DNA of 37,976 bases, taken from positions 229,534 through 267,509 of the forward strand of contig NZ_BMRP01000004.1 in the NCBI RefSeq assembly GCF_014648695.1, read 5' to 3'. This document shows, piece by piece, positions 15,721 to 23,396 of this stretch (position 1 is its first letter; every line of letters begins with the position of its first letter). Position numbers and translations under genes: made by a program. The notes beneath the pieces are model-generated. The model did no database searches and was not told the origin of the DNA. It worked only from the letters and a program-made list of their open reading frames with translations. This DNA comes from Streptomyces albospinus (GTDB taxonomy: Bacteria; Actinomycetota; Actinomycetes; Streptomycetales; Streptomycetaceae).

Positions 15721-16012
15721 GCGGCGCCACCAGGGAGACCGGGAGCAGGAAGGCAGGAGCAACGCCGAGGGCGGTGGCGATGACGACGAGGTCGTCGACG
15801 TCGCAGCGGCGACGGGCGCGCTCGGTGCGGCTGAGGGCGGTGTTGGTCATGGGGCGCCCGAGGGCGGTGCAGCGCTCGGCGAGCTGCTGCTGGGAGAGGC
15901 CGCGCGCGAGGCGCAGGCGCTCGATATTGCGCGCGGTTCGGATTCCGGCAGGGCCTATTTCGATTGGTCGGGTAGCCATGACGGATAGCTGTAACTCGAA
16001 AATGCCGGCCAT
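15713..16012 (-). CDS. XRE-family HTH regulator
   Basis: A 99-residue protein with a Cro/CI-type helix-turn-helix: IRTARNIERLRLARGLSQQQ, LAERCTALGRPMTNTALSR, then DVDDLVVIATALGVAPAFLL. It lies immediately upstream of and overlaps the integrase gene, so it probably controls integrase and divergent excisionase expression. An internal ATG at 15977-15979 (MATRPIEIGPAG) is an alternative start; neither has a strong Shine-Dalgarno. The C-terminus ends shortly after the HTH, so no ligand-sensing domain is present. Confidence 0.85.
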   Translation of the reverse strand: MAGIFELQLSVMATRPIEIGPAGIRTARNIERLRLARGLSQQQLAERCTALGRPMTNTALSRTERARRRCDVDDLVVIATALGVAPAFLLPVSLVAPRG

Positions 16013-16401
16013 GGCAAGGGGTTACTCAAGAACCCTAGAAAACTTGCTGGCGCCGGTTATTTAGGCGGCTCGGCAAAGCCGGATTTCCATGGTATGGTCC
16101 CGCGCCGCGAAAGCGGAGAGGCGTCTGATGGCCTCTGGTCTGGGGGCTCGTGGTGGTTCTGGCCTGGTGCTTTGGTGCCGGCTGGCGTGCCCGGTGGGGT
16201 GGAGGCGATCTGGGAAGAGACCGGACAGGGCCTCTCGCTTTCCGGCGTGATTTCGGCAACCGGGGATTCGGGTCTACGGTTTTGGTCCCACTCGGTGAAG
16301 TGCCGTTTGGTGCGGCCGTGGAATTTCCGCACAATGCCGCTGGACGCCGCAGTCAACCTGTGGCTGTCTTGTCCATCCCGCCATTCCCGTGAAGGAGCCC
16401 C
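16013..16401. other. Divergent control region of the element
   Basis: 389 bp between the XRE-integrase operon (minus) and the excisionase gene (plus), without a convincing gene. It must hold the opposing promoters that decide between integration and excision. A GGAA-T-TTCC palindromic core lies near 16320-16330. I see no clear -35/-10 pair. Confidence 0.5.
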
Positions 16402-16632
16402 ATGCCCCGAAACCCCCGCCCCGCAGCCGATGCCGGTGGTGCGGGCCGTGCGCCGCTGGCCACGCCGGAGGAGGTCGCGGTCTACCTCGGCGTGCCGGTG
16501 AAGACCCTTTACCAGTGGCGCCACCGCCGGATCGGCCCCAACGTCCTGAAGGTCGGCCGGCACCTGCGCTACCGCTGGCAGGAGGTGGATGCGTGGCTGA
16601 ACGCCCAGACCTCGTACGACCTCACGGCCTGA
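16402..16632 (+). CDS. xis: Excisionase-like MerR/HTH_17 DNA-binding protein
   Basis: A 76-residue protein with a winged HTH of the HTH_17 (excisionase/AlpA) type: LATPEEVAVYLGVPVKTLYQ, then WRHRRIGPNVLKVGRHLRY and WQEVDAWL. Small proteins of this type act as recombination directionality factors in actinobacterial integrative elements. The RBS AAGGAG sits 7 nt upstream of the ATG. It is divergent from the XRE-integrase pair. The excisionase role is inferred from family and position; a transcriptional regulator is the alternative. Confidence 0.8.
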   Translation: MPRNPRPAADAGGAGRAPLATPEEVAVYLGVPVKTLYQWRHRRIGPNVLKVGRHLRYRWQEVDAWLNAQTSYDLTA

Positions 16633-16659
16633 CCCCGCAGCTGACGCGGGCAGAGAAGC

Positions 16660-16687
16660 GGCCCCCGGCGATTCATCGCCGAGGGCC
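16660..16687. terminator. Hairpin after the excisionase gene
   Basis: CGGCGAT-TC-ATCGCCG core (16666-16681), extended by GGCCC/GGGCC arms, 28 bp after the excisionase stop. Confidence 0.65.
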
Positions 16688-16780
16688 TCAGATTCCCCAA
16701 CTGATCGCCCATCCCTGAACGAACGAGCTGGTGAGGGACGGGACCTTGCCCGTCCTGCCCCTCACCGGAGAGGAACGTCT

Positions 16781-18433
16781 ATGGAGGACTCTACGTCCAC
16801 CACCACTACGGACACATCCCCCACGATCTGGCCCATCGCCGCCGTCCCCGGCCAGGGCATCCCCTGGCGCCGCGAGAACCAGGCGGACACACCGCCGCCC
16901 GCAGCGAGGACCCCTGAGCCTTCGGCGGACGGGGCCGCGCTCGGGGACCAGCGTGCCGTCGATACGGCAGCTGGGGACCGTCCCCGCGATGTGCCCGCTT
17001 CCAGGTCCCCGCAAGCTATGGCCCCGATCTCTCCGTCTGCTGGAAACGCTCAGGCCAGCGGCGTGGCAACGGGGACCGGTCCCCAAGATGCGCACGTTGC
17101 ACCAGGGGACCGCAACGGGGACCGTGCTGCCTACACGCCGTTGGGGACCGACGGTCCCGTGCATCCCAAGGTCACGGTCCCCGATGACGGATCGGGCACT
17201 GGGGACCGTGACGGTGCCGAAGCCGTGGCAGCCGGTGACGGTGCCGTGCTGCTGGATGAGTTGCGGGCGGCGATCGGCAAGTACGTGGTGCTTCCCAGCC
17301 AGGAGGCGCTGACCGCGGTCACTCTGTGGGTGGCGGCCACGCACATCCAGACCGCTCTGCAGCACGCTCCCCGCCTGGCGGTGATGAGTGCGACCAAGGG
17401 GTGCGGCAAGTCCCGGGTGCTGGACGTGCTCTACGAGACGGTCCACGACCCGATGATGACGGTGAACACCTCTCCGGCGGTCGTCTTCCGCACGATCGGC
17501 AAGATCCCGCCCACCTTGTTGGTGGACGAGGCGGACACCATCTTCGGCCCCAAGGCGAGTGGCGACAGCGAGATCCTGCGCGGTCTGCTCAACGCGGGCC
17601 ATCAGCGCAACCGGCCCGCCTGGCGGATCTCCGGTCCGGAACACAAGCCCACCCCGTTCCCCACCTTTGCGATGGCCGCGATCGCGGGGATCGGTGACCT
17701 GCCCGACACCATCACAGATCGGTCGGTCGTGCTGCGGATACAAAAGCGCAAGCCCGGCGAGAAGGTCGCCCCGTTCCGCTCGCGGTACGCAGCGCCTGAA
17801 CTCAACGCGCTGCGTGGCCGGCTGGCTGCCTGGCTGGGGCCGCTGCGGAGCACGGCGGCCCGTAGGGTGCCGCAGATGCCGGTGGAAGACCGGGCGGCGG
17901 ATACCTGGGAGCCGCTGGTCATCATCGCCGACCTGGCCGGCGGTCACTGGCCTGCCCAGGCCCGTGCCGCGTGCGTGGCCATGACCCGATTCGAGGCGGT
18001 CCAGGACGAGCAGACCAACGTGAAGGTGCGGCTGCTGCGCGACATCCACCGCATCTTCGAGCGGGCGAACAATCCCGAGGTCCTGTCCAGCCAGGACCTG
18101 GTCGCCGCGCTGATCCAGGACGCCGATGCCCCGTGGGCGGAGCACGGCAATAAGGGACTGAACGCCCACCACCTGGGCTTCCTGCTGCGGGACTTCGACA
18201 TCCGCCCGGCAAACTACCGCTTCGCGGGCGGCAGGCAGGCCAAGGCGTACACACGCAACCGGTTCCTGGACGCCTGGGCCCGCCACTGCCCCCACCTCAC
18301 CGAGGCGACACCCGAGCCCGCATACGGCGGTGCGCCTGCCCGTCCGGCCCAGGGCAAGGCGCCTGCCGCCCCGGCGGGTTCGTTGCCCGTCGGCCCGCCA
18401 GGCGGTCCCGCGGGGCCGAAGCGCACTCTCTGA
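16781..18433 (+). CDS. DUF3631 ATPase, probable replication protein of the element
   Basis: A 550-residue protein. Residues 1-150 are low-complexity and rich in GDR/GTG triplets encoded by iteron-like DNA repeats. From about 155 it has an AAA+-like ATPase core with Walker A GCGKSR (207-212) and Walker B LLVDEAD (246-252), GLLNAGHQR, then the DUF3631 block GIGDLPDTITDRSVVLRIQ and a C-terminal winged region ending in KAYTRNRFLDAWARHCPHL. DUF3631 domains accompany primase/helicase modules on actinobacterial plasmids and integrative elements. Its place after the excisionase and before the mobilization genes fits a replication initiator or helicase. The start ATG has GGAGAGG 7-13 nt upstream. The C-terminal Ala/Pro tail is disordered. 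Confidence 0.85.
   Translation: MEDSTSTTTTDTSPTIWPIAAVPGQGIPWRRENQADTPPPAARTPEPSADGAALGDQRAVDTAAGDRPRDVPASRSPQAMAPISPSAGNAQASGVATGTGPQDAHVAPGDRNGDRAAYTPLGTDGPVHPKVTVPDDGSGTGDRDGAEAVAAGDGAVLLDELRAAIGKYVVLPSQEALTAVTLWVAATHIQTALQHAPRLAVMSATKGCGKSRVLDVLYETVHDPMMTVNTSPAVVFRTIGKIPPTLLVDEADTIFGPKASGDSEILRGLLNAGHQRNRPAWRISGPEHKPTPFPTFAMAAIAGIGDLPDTITDRSVVLRIQKRKPGEKVAPFRSRYAAPELNALRGRLAAWLGPLRSTAARRVPQMPVEDRAADTWEPLVIIADLAGGHWPAQARAACVAMTRFEAVQDEQTNVKVRLLRDIHRIFERANNPEVLSSQDLVAALIQDADAPWAEHGNKGLNAHHLGFLLRDFDIRPANYRFAGGRQAKAYTRNRFLDAWARHCPHLTEATPEPAYGGAPARPAQGKAPAAPAGSLPVGPPGGPAGPKRTL
16943..17208. repeat. Iteron-like GGGGACC repeats inside the DUF3631 gene
   Basis: Ten copies of GGGGACC or its complement in 266 bp: forward at 16943, 16973, 17071, 17105, 17117, 17143 and 17201; reverse (GGTCCCC) at 17004, 17078 and 17176. 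One pair forms the palindrome GGGGACCGGTCCCC (17071-17084). The copies occur in more than one codon phase (GGG GAC CGT and G GGG ACC), so the conservation is at DNA level. They may be origin iterons. Confidence 0.75.
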
Positions 18434-18470
18434 TCCCACCAGGGGCGTAGTCCGTAGCAGTGCGTCGCAA

Positions 18471-18500
18471 CCGTCCCCGCGCAGGTCAGCGCGGGGACGG
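18471..18500. terminator. Strong hairpin between DUF3631 and mob genes
   Basis: Perfect 12-bp stem (CCGTCCCCGCGC / GCGCGGGGACGG) with loop AGGTCA, 38 bp after the DUF3631 stop. The arms contain the GTCCCC/GGGGAC core of the iteron-like repeats. Read as a terminator; part of an origin structure is an alternative. Confidence 0.7.
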
Positions 18501-18623
18501 ACTTTCTCGCCGGGACGCTCTTCTCCGTACCTGGGCTCGTGTCCGTACCTGTGCTGACCAGGCATGCGACGCATGCAACGGATGTGACACAGCCCCACCC
18601 CCCATTGCCACTGGAGCACCACC
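18501..18623. other. Candidate oriT region upstream of mobC
   Basis: The leader of the mobilization operon holds a 14-bp near-perfect direct repeat starting TCCGTACCTG (18524-18537 and 18542-18555; one mismatch) and two GCATGC palindromes (18562-18567 and 18571-18576). Repeats beside mobC and relaxase genes are where a nick region is usually found. There is no experimental or homology support, so this is a placement guess. Confidence 0.35.
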
Positions 18624-19349
18624 ATGCACACTGACAACGACACCGACCCCGCGTCCTCCCGCCGCTGGGGATGGTTCGGCCTGGGCCGACGAACAGCAGC
18701 AAGCTGGAGCGAACGAGCCTCTAACGAGGCTTCGTCCGCGCTTGCCCCCGCCCCAGGGGTGGCGGAGGAAGAGGGGGCCGGGCGCCAGCGGGCACCCGAG
18801 CCGGGGGAGGGGAAGGTCGAGCCCAACGCCGCGCCCCACGTCGACAGCGCCGAGCACCCCGCCGTCCCGCATGTCGATGTGCCTGCCGATGAACGGCCGC
18901 CTGTCGAGCAGCCCTCGTGGCGTGAGCCTGACGCCCCGGTGCTGCCCGCGCGGATGAACCGCAAGCGCACCACCGAGAAGCGCGACCGAGACAAGACCAT
19001 CCGCTTCACTGCGACCGCCGTACAGACCATCGATGACGAAGCCAAGCGGCGCGGCCAGACGTTCGCCGGGTTCGTCGGCGACGCCGCCCTGGCGGTTGCG
19101 CTCGGCAAGGCGAACAGGGTTGGCAGCCCAGAGGACGACCCCATCCGCCCGCTGGTGGAGGCCGTCGAGGCACACACCAAGGCGCTGAACCGGATCGGCA
19201 CCAACCTCAACCAGATCACCATGGTCGTCCACTCCGGCGCGATACCCGAGCGCACCGAGGCCGTACTCGACCACATCGAGCAAGCCGCCGAGGCCAGTTA
19301 CCGGCTGATGGACCAGCTCATAGAGGAAGGCGCCGCGCATGGTGCCTGA
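18624..19349 (+). CDS. mobC: MobC-like relaxosome accessory protein
   Basis: A 241-residue protein. The first 110 residues are polar and disordered. Then comes a ribbon-helix-helix-like part (KTIRFTATAVQTIDDEAKRR, about 125-144), and the MobC hallmark LNRIGTNLNQITMVVHSG (about 188-205), followed by a C-terminal helix. MobC proteins bind oriT and help the relaxase open the strands. The gene overlaps the relaxase start by 11 bp. The RBS is weak (CTGGAGCACCACC before the ATG). Family by motif; the RHH part is inferred. Confidence 0.85.
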   Translation: MHTDNDTDPASSRRWGWFGLGRRTAASWSERASNEASSALAPAPGVAEEEGAGRQRAPEPGEGKVEPNAAPHVDSAEHPAVPHVDVPADERPPVEQPSWREPDAPVLPARMNRKRTTEKRDRDKTIRFTATAVQTIDDEAKRRGQTFAGFVGDAALAVALGKANRVGSPEDDPIRPLVEAVEAHTKALNRIGTNLNQITMVVHSGAIPERTEAVLDHIEQAAEASYRLMDQLIEEGAAHGA

Positions 19350-21012
19350 CATCTCCACCGGCGCCGACACCCGCGGCCTGATCAATTACCTCTTCGGGCC
19401 CGGCCGGCGCGACGAGCACACCGACCCGCACATCGTGGCCGCCTGGGACCTCACCGGTGCCCCCGACCCCGGCCGCGACCCCGAGGCCACCTACACCCAA
19501 CTCGCCAACCGCCTCGACCACCACGTCGACCTGCGCACCCGAGAACTCGGCAAGAAGCCACCGCAGCACGTGTGGCACTGCCCGGTACGCACCGCGCCCG
19601 GTGACCGCTACCTGACCGACGTCGAATGGGCCGACGTCGCCCGCCGCGTCGTCGCCGCCACCGGCATCACACCCGAAGGCGACGAGAAAGCCTGCCGATG
19701 GATCGCTGTCCGCCACGCCGACGACCACATCCACATCCTGGCCACCACCGTCCGCGCCGACGGCCGCCGACCCCGTACGAACCGCGACGGCTGGCGGGCC
19801 CAGAAGGAATGCCGCAAGATCGAGGCCGAGTTCGGGCTGCGCCGCCTCAAGTCCGGCGACCTCACCGCTCCTCGCACGCCGACCGGGGCCGAGCGGGCCA
19901 AGGCCGAGCGCCAGGGGCAGGACGTGACCGCCCGGGAGTGGCTGCGCGAGCAGGCATACGGGGTCGCCGCCTCCGTGCACAGCATCGACGAGTACTTCAC
20001 CGTGCTGGGCTCGCTCGGGATCCAGGTCAAGCCGCGCATCAGCGCCAAGACCGGCGAAGTGGACGGCTACAGCCTGGCCGCACCCGGCGACACCATCTGG
20101 TACGGCGGCTCCAAACTCGCCCCCGACCTGTCCTACAACCGCCTGACCGAACGCCTCCCCACCCAGGAGGTGGCCGACCGACCCCAGCAGGTGGTGGACC
20201 CGGCCGACTCGTGGCGCCGTACCGAATCCGCCGTGCGCACGGCTTGGACGGTTCTCGATGCGGGAGACGATGCCGTGGCCCAAGGGCACCTGGAAGCCTT
20301 CGGTGACACCCTGCACAACCTCGCCCGCGCCACACCCGGCCCGCACCAGGAGCAACTGCAAGCGGCAGCCCAGGCGTTCAACCGCGCCCGCCGCTCGGCG
20401 ATCCGGGCCGATCACGACGCTGCCACCGGGCTGCGCCAAGCAGCCAAGGAACTCGCCTACGCCCCCAACCTTCCCGGCGGCCTCGCCATCGCTCTCGTCT
20501 TCGCCGCCCTGCACCTGGCCCGCGCCGCCGCCAAGTGGCACGAGCAACGCGGCCACGAGCAGCAGGCCGCCGCAGCCGAACAAGCCGTCCGCCACCTGCA
20601 TGCCAGCTACCAGCAGGCCGCCGAGCCCGTCCTGGCGGACCTCGCCCGACGCGCCCCACGCCCCCAGACCGTCCAGCGCTTCGAGGCCGCCGTGCGCCAG
20701 GCCGTTCCCGACCACGCCGACCGCATCCTCACCGACCCTGCCTGGCCCGCCCTTGCCACGACCCTGGCACGCGCCGAATCCGCCGGCCACAACCCCCGCC
20801 ACCTGCTGGCCGAAGTCAGCGCCCGCCGAGAACTCGACTCCGCCGAACGCCCGGCCGAGGTCCTCAACTGGCGCATCACCGCCCAGCCGAACAAGCGCGC
20901 ACAGGCAGCACGCACGCCAAGCACTCTCAACACCACACGCACTACGCAGGCACCGCAGCCCGTGGCCACACCGGTGAACATCAGGCCCGAGGAACGAGGA
21001 CGACGCCGATAG
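19339..21012 (+). CDS. mobA: MobA/VirD2-type relaxase
   Basis: A 557-residue relaxase. The N-terminal 200 residues contain a GLINYLFGPGR segment whose tyrosine may be the nucleophile, and the three-histidine metal site HADDHIHI (H126, H130, H132), the diagnostic motif III of the MobA/VirD2 family. A middle region with YGVAASVHSIDEYFTVLGSL follows. The C-terminal 250 residues are alanine-rich and helical, a common region for coupling-protein contact. It nicks oriT and pilots the DNA strand during transfer. It overlaps mobC, giving a two-gene operon. No coupling ATPase is encoded nearby, so it would use another element's transfer machinery. Confidence 0.92.
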   Translation: MVPDISTGADTRGLINYLFGPGRRDEHTDPHIVAAWDLTGAPDPGRDPEATYTQLANRLDHHVDLRTRELGKKPPQHVWHCPVRTAPGDRYLTDVEWADVARRVVAATGITPEGDEKACRWIAVRHADDHIHILATTVRADGRRPRTNRDGWRAQKECRKIEAEFGLRRLKSGDLTAPRTPTGAERAKAERQGQDVTAREWLREQAYGVAASVHSIDEYFTVLGSLGIQVKPRISAKTGEVDGYSLAAPGDTIWYGGSKLAPDLSYNRLTERLPTQEVADRPQQVVDPADSWRRTESAVRTAWTVLDAGDDAVAQGHLEAFGDTLHNLARATPGPHQEQLQAAAQAFNRARRSAIRADHDAATGLRQAAKELAYAPNLPGGLAIALVFAALHLARAAAKWHEQRGHEQQAAAAEQAVRHLHASYQQAAEPVLADLARRAPRPQTVQRFEAAVRQAVPDHADRILTDPAWPALATTLARAESAGHNPRHLLAEVSARRELDSAERPAEVLNWRITAQPNKRAQAARTPSTLNTTRTTQAPQPVATPVNIRPEERGRRR

Positions 21013-21045
21013 CGCCCCAGACTCGTCGACGCCGCTGATCCAGCC

Positions 21046-21080
21046 TGGTGCCCTCACCGCTCCTCGCGGCGAGGGCACCA
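21046..21080. terminator. Terminator between relaxase and HAD genes
   Basis: 10-bp stem TGGTGCCCTC / GAGGGCACCA with a 15-nt loop that can itself pair partly. It lies between convergent genes and may serve both. Confidence 0.75.
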
Positions 21081-21104
21081 TCAGCACCCTGCCCTGTGAT
21101 CACG

Positions 21105-21683
21105 TCAGGCTGCTTCGGTTCCGTGCGAAGCACCGGACCCGCAAGCTGGCGTTACAGCCAAGTGCCCGGCCCATTCCAGAGCCTCGACCAGGTGCTCAGC
21201 CTGCAGCGCGACACGAGGATCGGGCTGTAGAAGAAGGGTTGCCGCGCCGTGGGCAGTGCGTTCCGCGGCCCAGGCGTGGTCGAGGCTGGTGAAGTCGTCG
21301 TCGATCCACACGGCCGGTGCGTCGCCCAGCCAGGCATCGACGTGGTCACGTTTCCAGAGGTAGCCGTTGGGGTGGCTGGTGGTGATCTGCGGCCGGGGAA
21401 GATCGACGTGCGGCAGGGGCGGGAGGCCGAGGAGCGGCCCGATCAGGGTGGTGGCGTCCTGGCGCCAGCTCGTGCACCAGACCGGAGAGACCAGCCCGCT
21501 GCGGATCACGTCCATGAGCATGAGGCCGTCGGCAGCGTTGAGCCAGACCGTGACCGGATCGTCGGCGTTGCGGCCGGTGGGGACGACGTCGTGGCGGGCG
21601 TGGGTCGTTGGGGTGTTCCCGTGGTCGTCGGGGAACGGTATGAGGACGCCGTCGATGTCGAGGAGCAAGAAGGGCAGGCGCAT
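21105..21683 (-). CDS. HAD-like phosphatase (HAD domain of RNA-repair-associated type)
   Basis: A 192-residue single-domain HAD protein. Motif I is LLLDIDGVLIPF (DxDG, about residues 7-18), WCTSWRQDA is the motif II region (about 89-97), and VWIDDDF is motif IV (about 145-151). This pattern matches the small HAD family described with Swiss-army-knife RNA repair proteins, although free-standing members of unknown substrate are common in Streptomyces. It is the last gene of a minus-strand cluster, 28 bp after the methyltransferase. The clustering with a kinase and a methyltransferase suggests a common modified substrate, RNA or small molecule; this is inference. Confidence 0.8.
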   Translation of the reverse strand: MRLPFLLLDIDGVLIPFPDDHGNTPTTHARHDVVPTGRNADDPVTVWLNAADGLMLMDVIRSGLVSPVWCTSWRQDATTLIGPLLGLPPLPHVDLPRPQITTSHPNGYLWKRDHVDAWLGDAPAVWIDDDFTSLDHAWAAERTAHGAATLLLQPDPRVALQAEHLVEALEWAGHLAVTPACGSGASHGTEAA

Positions 21684-21711
21684 CGGTTCCTCCAGAGGAA
21701 GCCGGGCGAGA

Positions 21712-22404
21712 TCAGAGCTTGCGTGCGGTGATCAGCAGGGTGGTGGGCCAGCCGCCCGCGCGGGCGTCGTGGAACTCCCGGGCTGAGGTGAGCCAGAGGC
21801 CCGCGCGGTCGAGGTGCTTTTCCCAGCGGCCGGTGTCGAAGTCCCAGCGGGCGATCGGGAGCCGGGTGCGGTCGGGCAGGGTGACGTAGTCGTGGCAGGG
21901 CTGGTCACCAGTGGTTGGCCGCCTGCCGCCGCGCTGGGGGTGGGGAGTGGAGAAGGCCAGGGTGCGGCCCGGTTTGAGGTGCTGGGCGACGGCGGGTAGC
22001 AGGAGTTCGGGGGCGACGAGGCCGACCGCGCCGAAGACGGAGTAGATCGCGTCGAACCGCTCGTCGGATGCCTGTAGGTAGTGCAAGGCGTGGCCGGCTA
22101 CGAACGTCAGGTTGCTCAGCCGTCCGTAATGCGAGCGGGCTCGACGGACCTGAAGGCCGACCAGGTCGACGCCGGTGACTCGGGCTCCGTGGCGGGTGGC
22201 GAGGTAGGCAGCGTTGTGGCCGGGGCCGCAGCCGAGTTCCAGCACCCGCTTGCCGCCCAGGTCCACGCCGAATATCTCGGCGCCTGGGCCTCGGCCGAGC
22301 CGCGTGGTCCACTCCATCCGCGCTGGCACGGACAGCGGCTCGGCGGGGCGGGCCTCGGTGCGCTGGAGAGCGTGGACATACCACGGGGAAGCCTGGGCGA
22401 GCAT
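21712..22404 (-). CDS. Class I SAM-dependent methyltransferase
   Basis: A 230-residue Rossmann methyltransferase. Motif I is VLELGCGPGHNAAYLA (about 54-69), motif II GARVTGVDLVGLQV, and later FDAIYSVFGAVGLV and LKPGRTLAFSTPHP (motif IV and VI regions). The start ATG directly abuts the stop of the upstream kinase gene (TAG then ATG), and the RBS GGAGG lies inside the end of that gene, so the two are translationally coupled. The substrate cannot be read. The cluster context (kinase, HAD phosphatase) argues for a joint pathway or modification system. Confidence 0.88.
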   Translation of the reverse strand: MLAQASPWYVHALQRTEARPAEPLSVPARMEWTTRLGRGPGAEIFGVDLGGKRVLELGCGPGHNAAYLATRHGARVTGVDLVGLQVRRARSHYGRLSNLTFVAGHALHYLQASDERFDAIYSVFGAVGLVAPELLLPAVAQHLKPGRTLAFSTPHPQRGGRRPTTGDQPCHDYVTLPDRTRLPIARWDFDTGRWEKHLDRAGLWLTSAREFHDARAGGWPTTLLITARKL

Positions 22405-23316
22405 CTAGACCTCCAGGAGCTGGAGGACGTCGGTCAGGTGGCGCCGGACGGTCTTGATGTATGCGGGGTCGGTGGACGGGTCGTTGATCCAGCGGATGGC
22501 CTGCTCCATGAACCACTCGACGGCCCACATGCGGTGCCAGCCCAGCGCCCACTTCTCGGCGGCGAGCCCACCACGCTCGGCGAGGGCATCGGGAGTGCCG
22601 CCTTCGGTGACGTACACCTCCAGGAAAACGCGCAGGCGTACGGGGTCTGGGGTGTCGAGGGTGCCGTGCCAGCTGGCGAGGTCGAGCAGTCCGGGGCCGG
22701 TGAAGGCGCGGGCGAAGTCGAGCAGTTTCCAGCCGCTCTGGCTGATGTGGAGGCTGGTGGGGTGGAACTCCGAGTGGACCCAGCCGAACGGTGCCACCGT
22801 CGCCCCGGCCGAACGGGCCTCAGCGGCGCGGACGATCCGATCGAGGGCGTCCTCGATATCGTCTGCTGCCTGCCACCGTTCCTCCTTCCGCAGCTGATCG
22901 AGGTGGTCCAGAGCCCGGCTCGGCAGTGAACGCAGCCGTGCCCGGCCGAGGACGGGCAGCCCGGCAGCCGTGGGGGTGCGGTGGAGCACCACGGCCGCGG
23001 CGGCGCCGTCGAGGTCGTCGGCCTCGCGGATGGCAGGGCCGAGGTCTTCCAGAAGCATCCCGAGCCAGCCGCCCAAGACGGCGGAGGCATGGACTTTCGG
23101 GACCGGGACGCCGTGAGTGTGGGCCAGACGGAGGGCCCGGTCCTCGTTGTCGAACGGCTTCTTGGCGTACTTGAAGATGGCGGTGGCGCCGTCAGGGAAG
23201 GACAGCCGCTCGACGCCGGACATGGACCACACACGCACCCTCTTGCGCGTTGGGGCGGGTCGGCCAGCGATGGTGAGCAGGTTGTCCAGGAGTTCGGCGT
23301 TGAGGTTTGCGTCCAT
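22405..23316 (-). CDS. APH-family phosphotransferase with altered catalytic loop
   Basis: A 303-residue protein of the aminoglycoside/choline phosphotransferase fold. It has ATAIFKYAKKPFDNEDRALR with the ATP lysine (about 45-64), GVPVPKVHAS, LGMLLEDLGPAI (hinge), then VHSEFHPTSLHI in place of the usual HxDxxxxN (about 217-228) and WKLLDFARAF as the metal-binding loop. The catalytic aspartate is glutamate and the asparagine is serine, so the activity may be altered or lost. The start ATG at 23314-23316 gives the normal family length. The gene is coupled to the methyltransferase and preceded by a hairpin. It could be a small-molecule kinase, a resistance relic, or a structural subunit. Confidence 0.82.
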   Translation of the reverse strand: MDANLNAELLDNLLTIAGRPAPTRKRVRVWSMSGVERLSFPDGATAIFKYAKKPFDNEDRALRLAHTHGVPVPKVHASAVLGGWLGMLLEDLGPAIREADDLDGAAAAVVLHRTPTAAGLPVLGRARLRSLPSRALDHLDQLRKEERWQAADDIEDALDRIVRAAEARSAGATVAPFGWVHSEFHPTSLHISQSGWKLLDFARAFTGPGLLDLASWHGTLDTPDPVRLRVFLEVYVTEGGTPDALAERGGLAAEKWALGWHRMWAVEWFMEQAIRWINDPSTDPAYIKTVRRHLTDVLQLLEV

Positions 23317-23345
23317 GTAGGGGCTCCGGTGTGGGGTTGGAGGCG

Positions 23346-23380
23346 TCCGGGGCGGGCGAGTGGTGCCGACCCGCCCCGGA
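23346..23380. terminator. Hairpin between the unknown gene and the kinase gene
   Basis: Perfect 11-bp stem TCCGGGGCGGG / CCCGCCCCGGA with a 13-nt loop, 17 bp after the stop of the upstream gene (minus strand). It may terminate or attenuate reading from the 249-residue protein gene into the kinase-methyltransferase-HAD genes. Confidence 0.7.
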
Positions 23381-23396
23381 GCCTGGTCGAAGGGGA

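Noticed and set aside
16057..16563. A 168-codon minus-strand ORF over the divergent control region and excisionase gene
   Set aside because: It overlaps the excisionase gene antisense, has low-complexity composition and no RBS; it is a GC-driven shadow.
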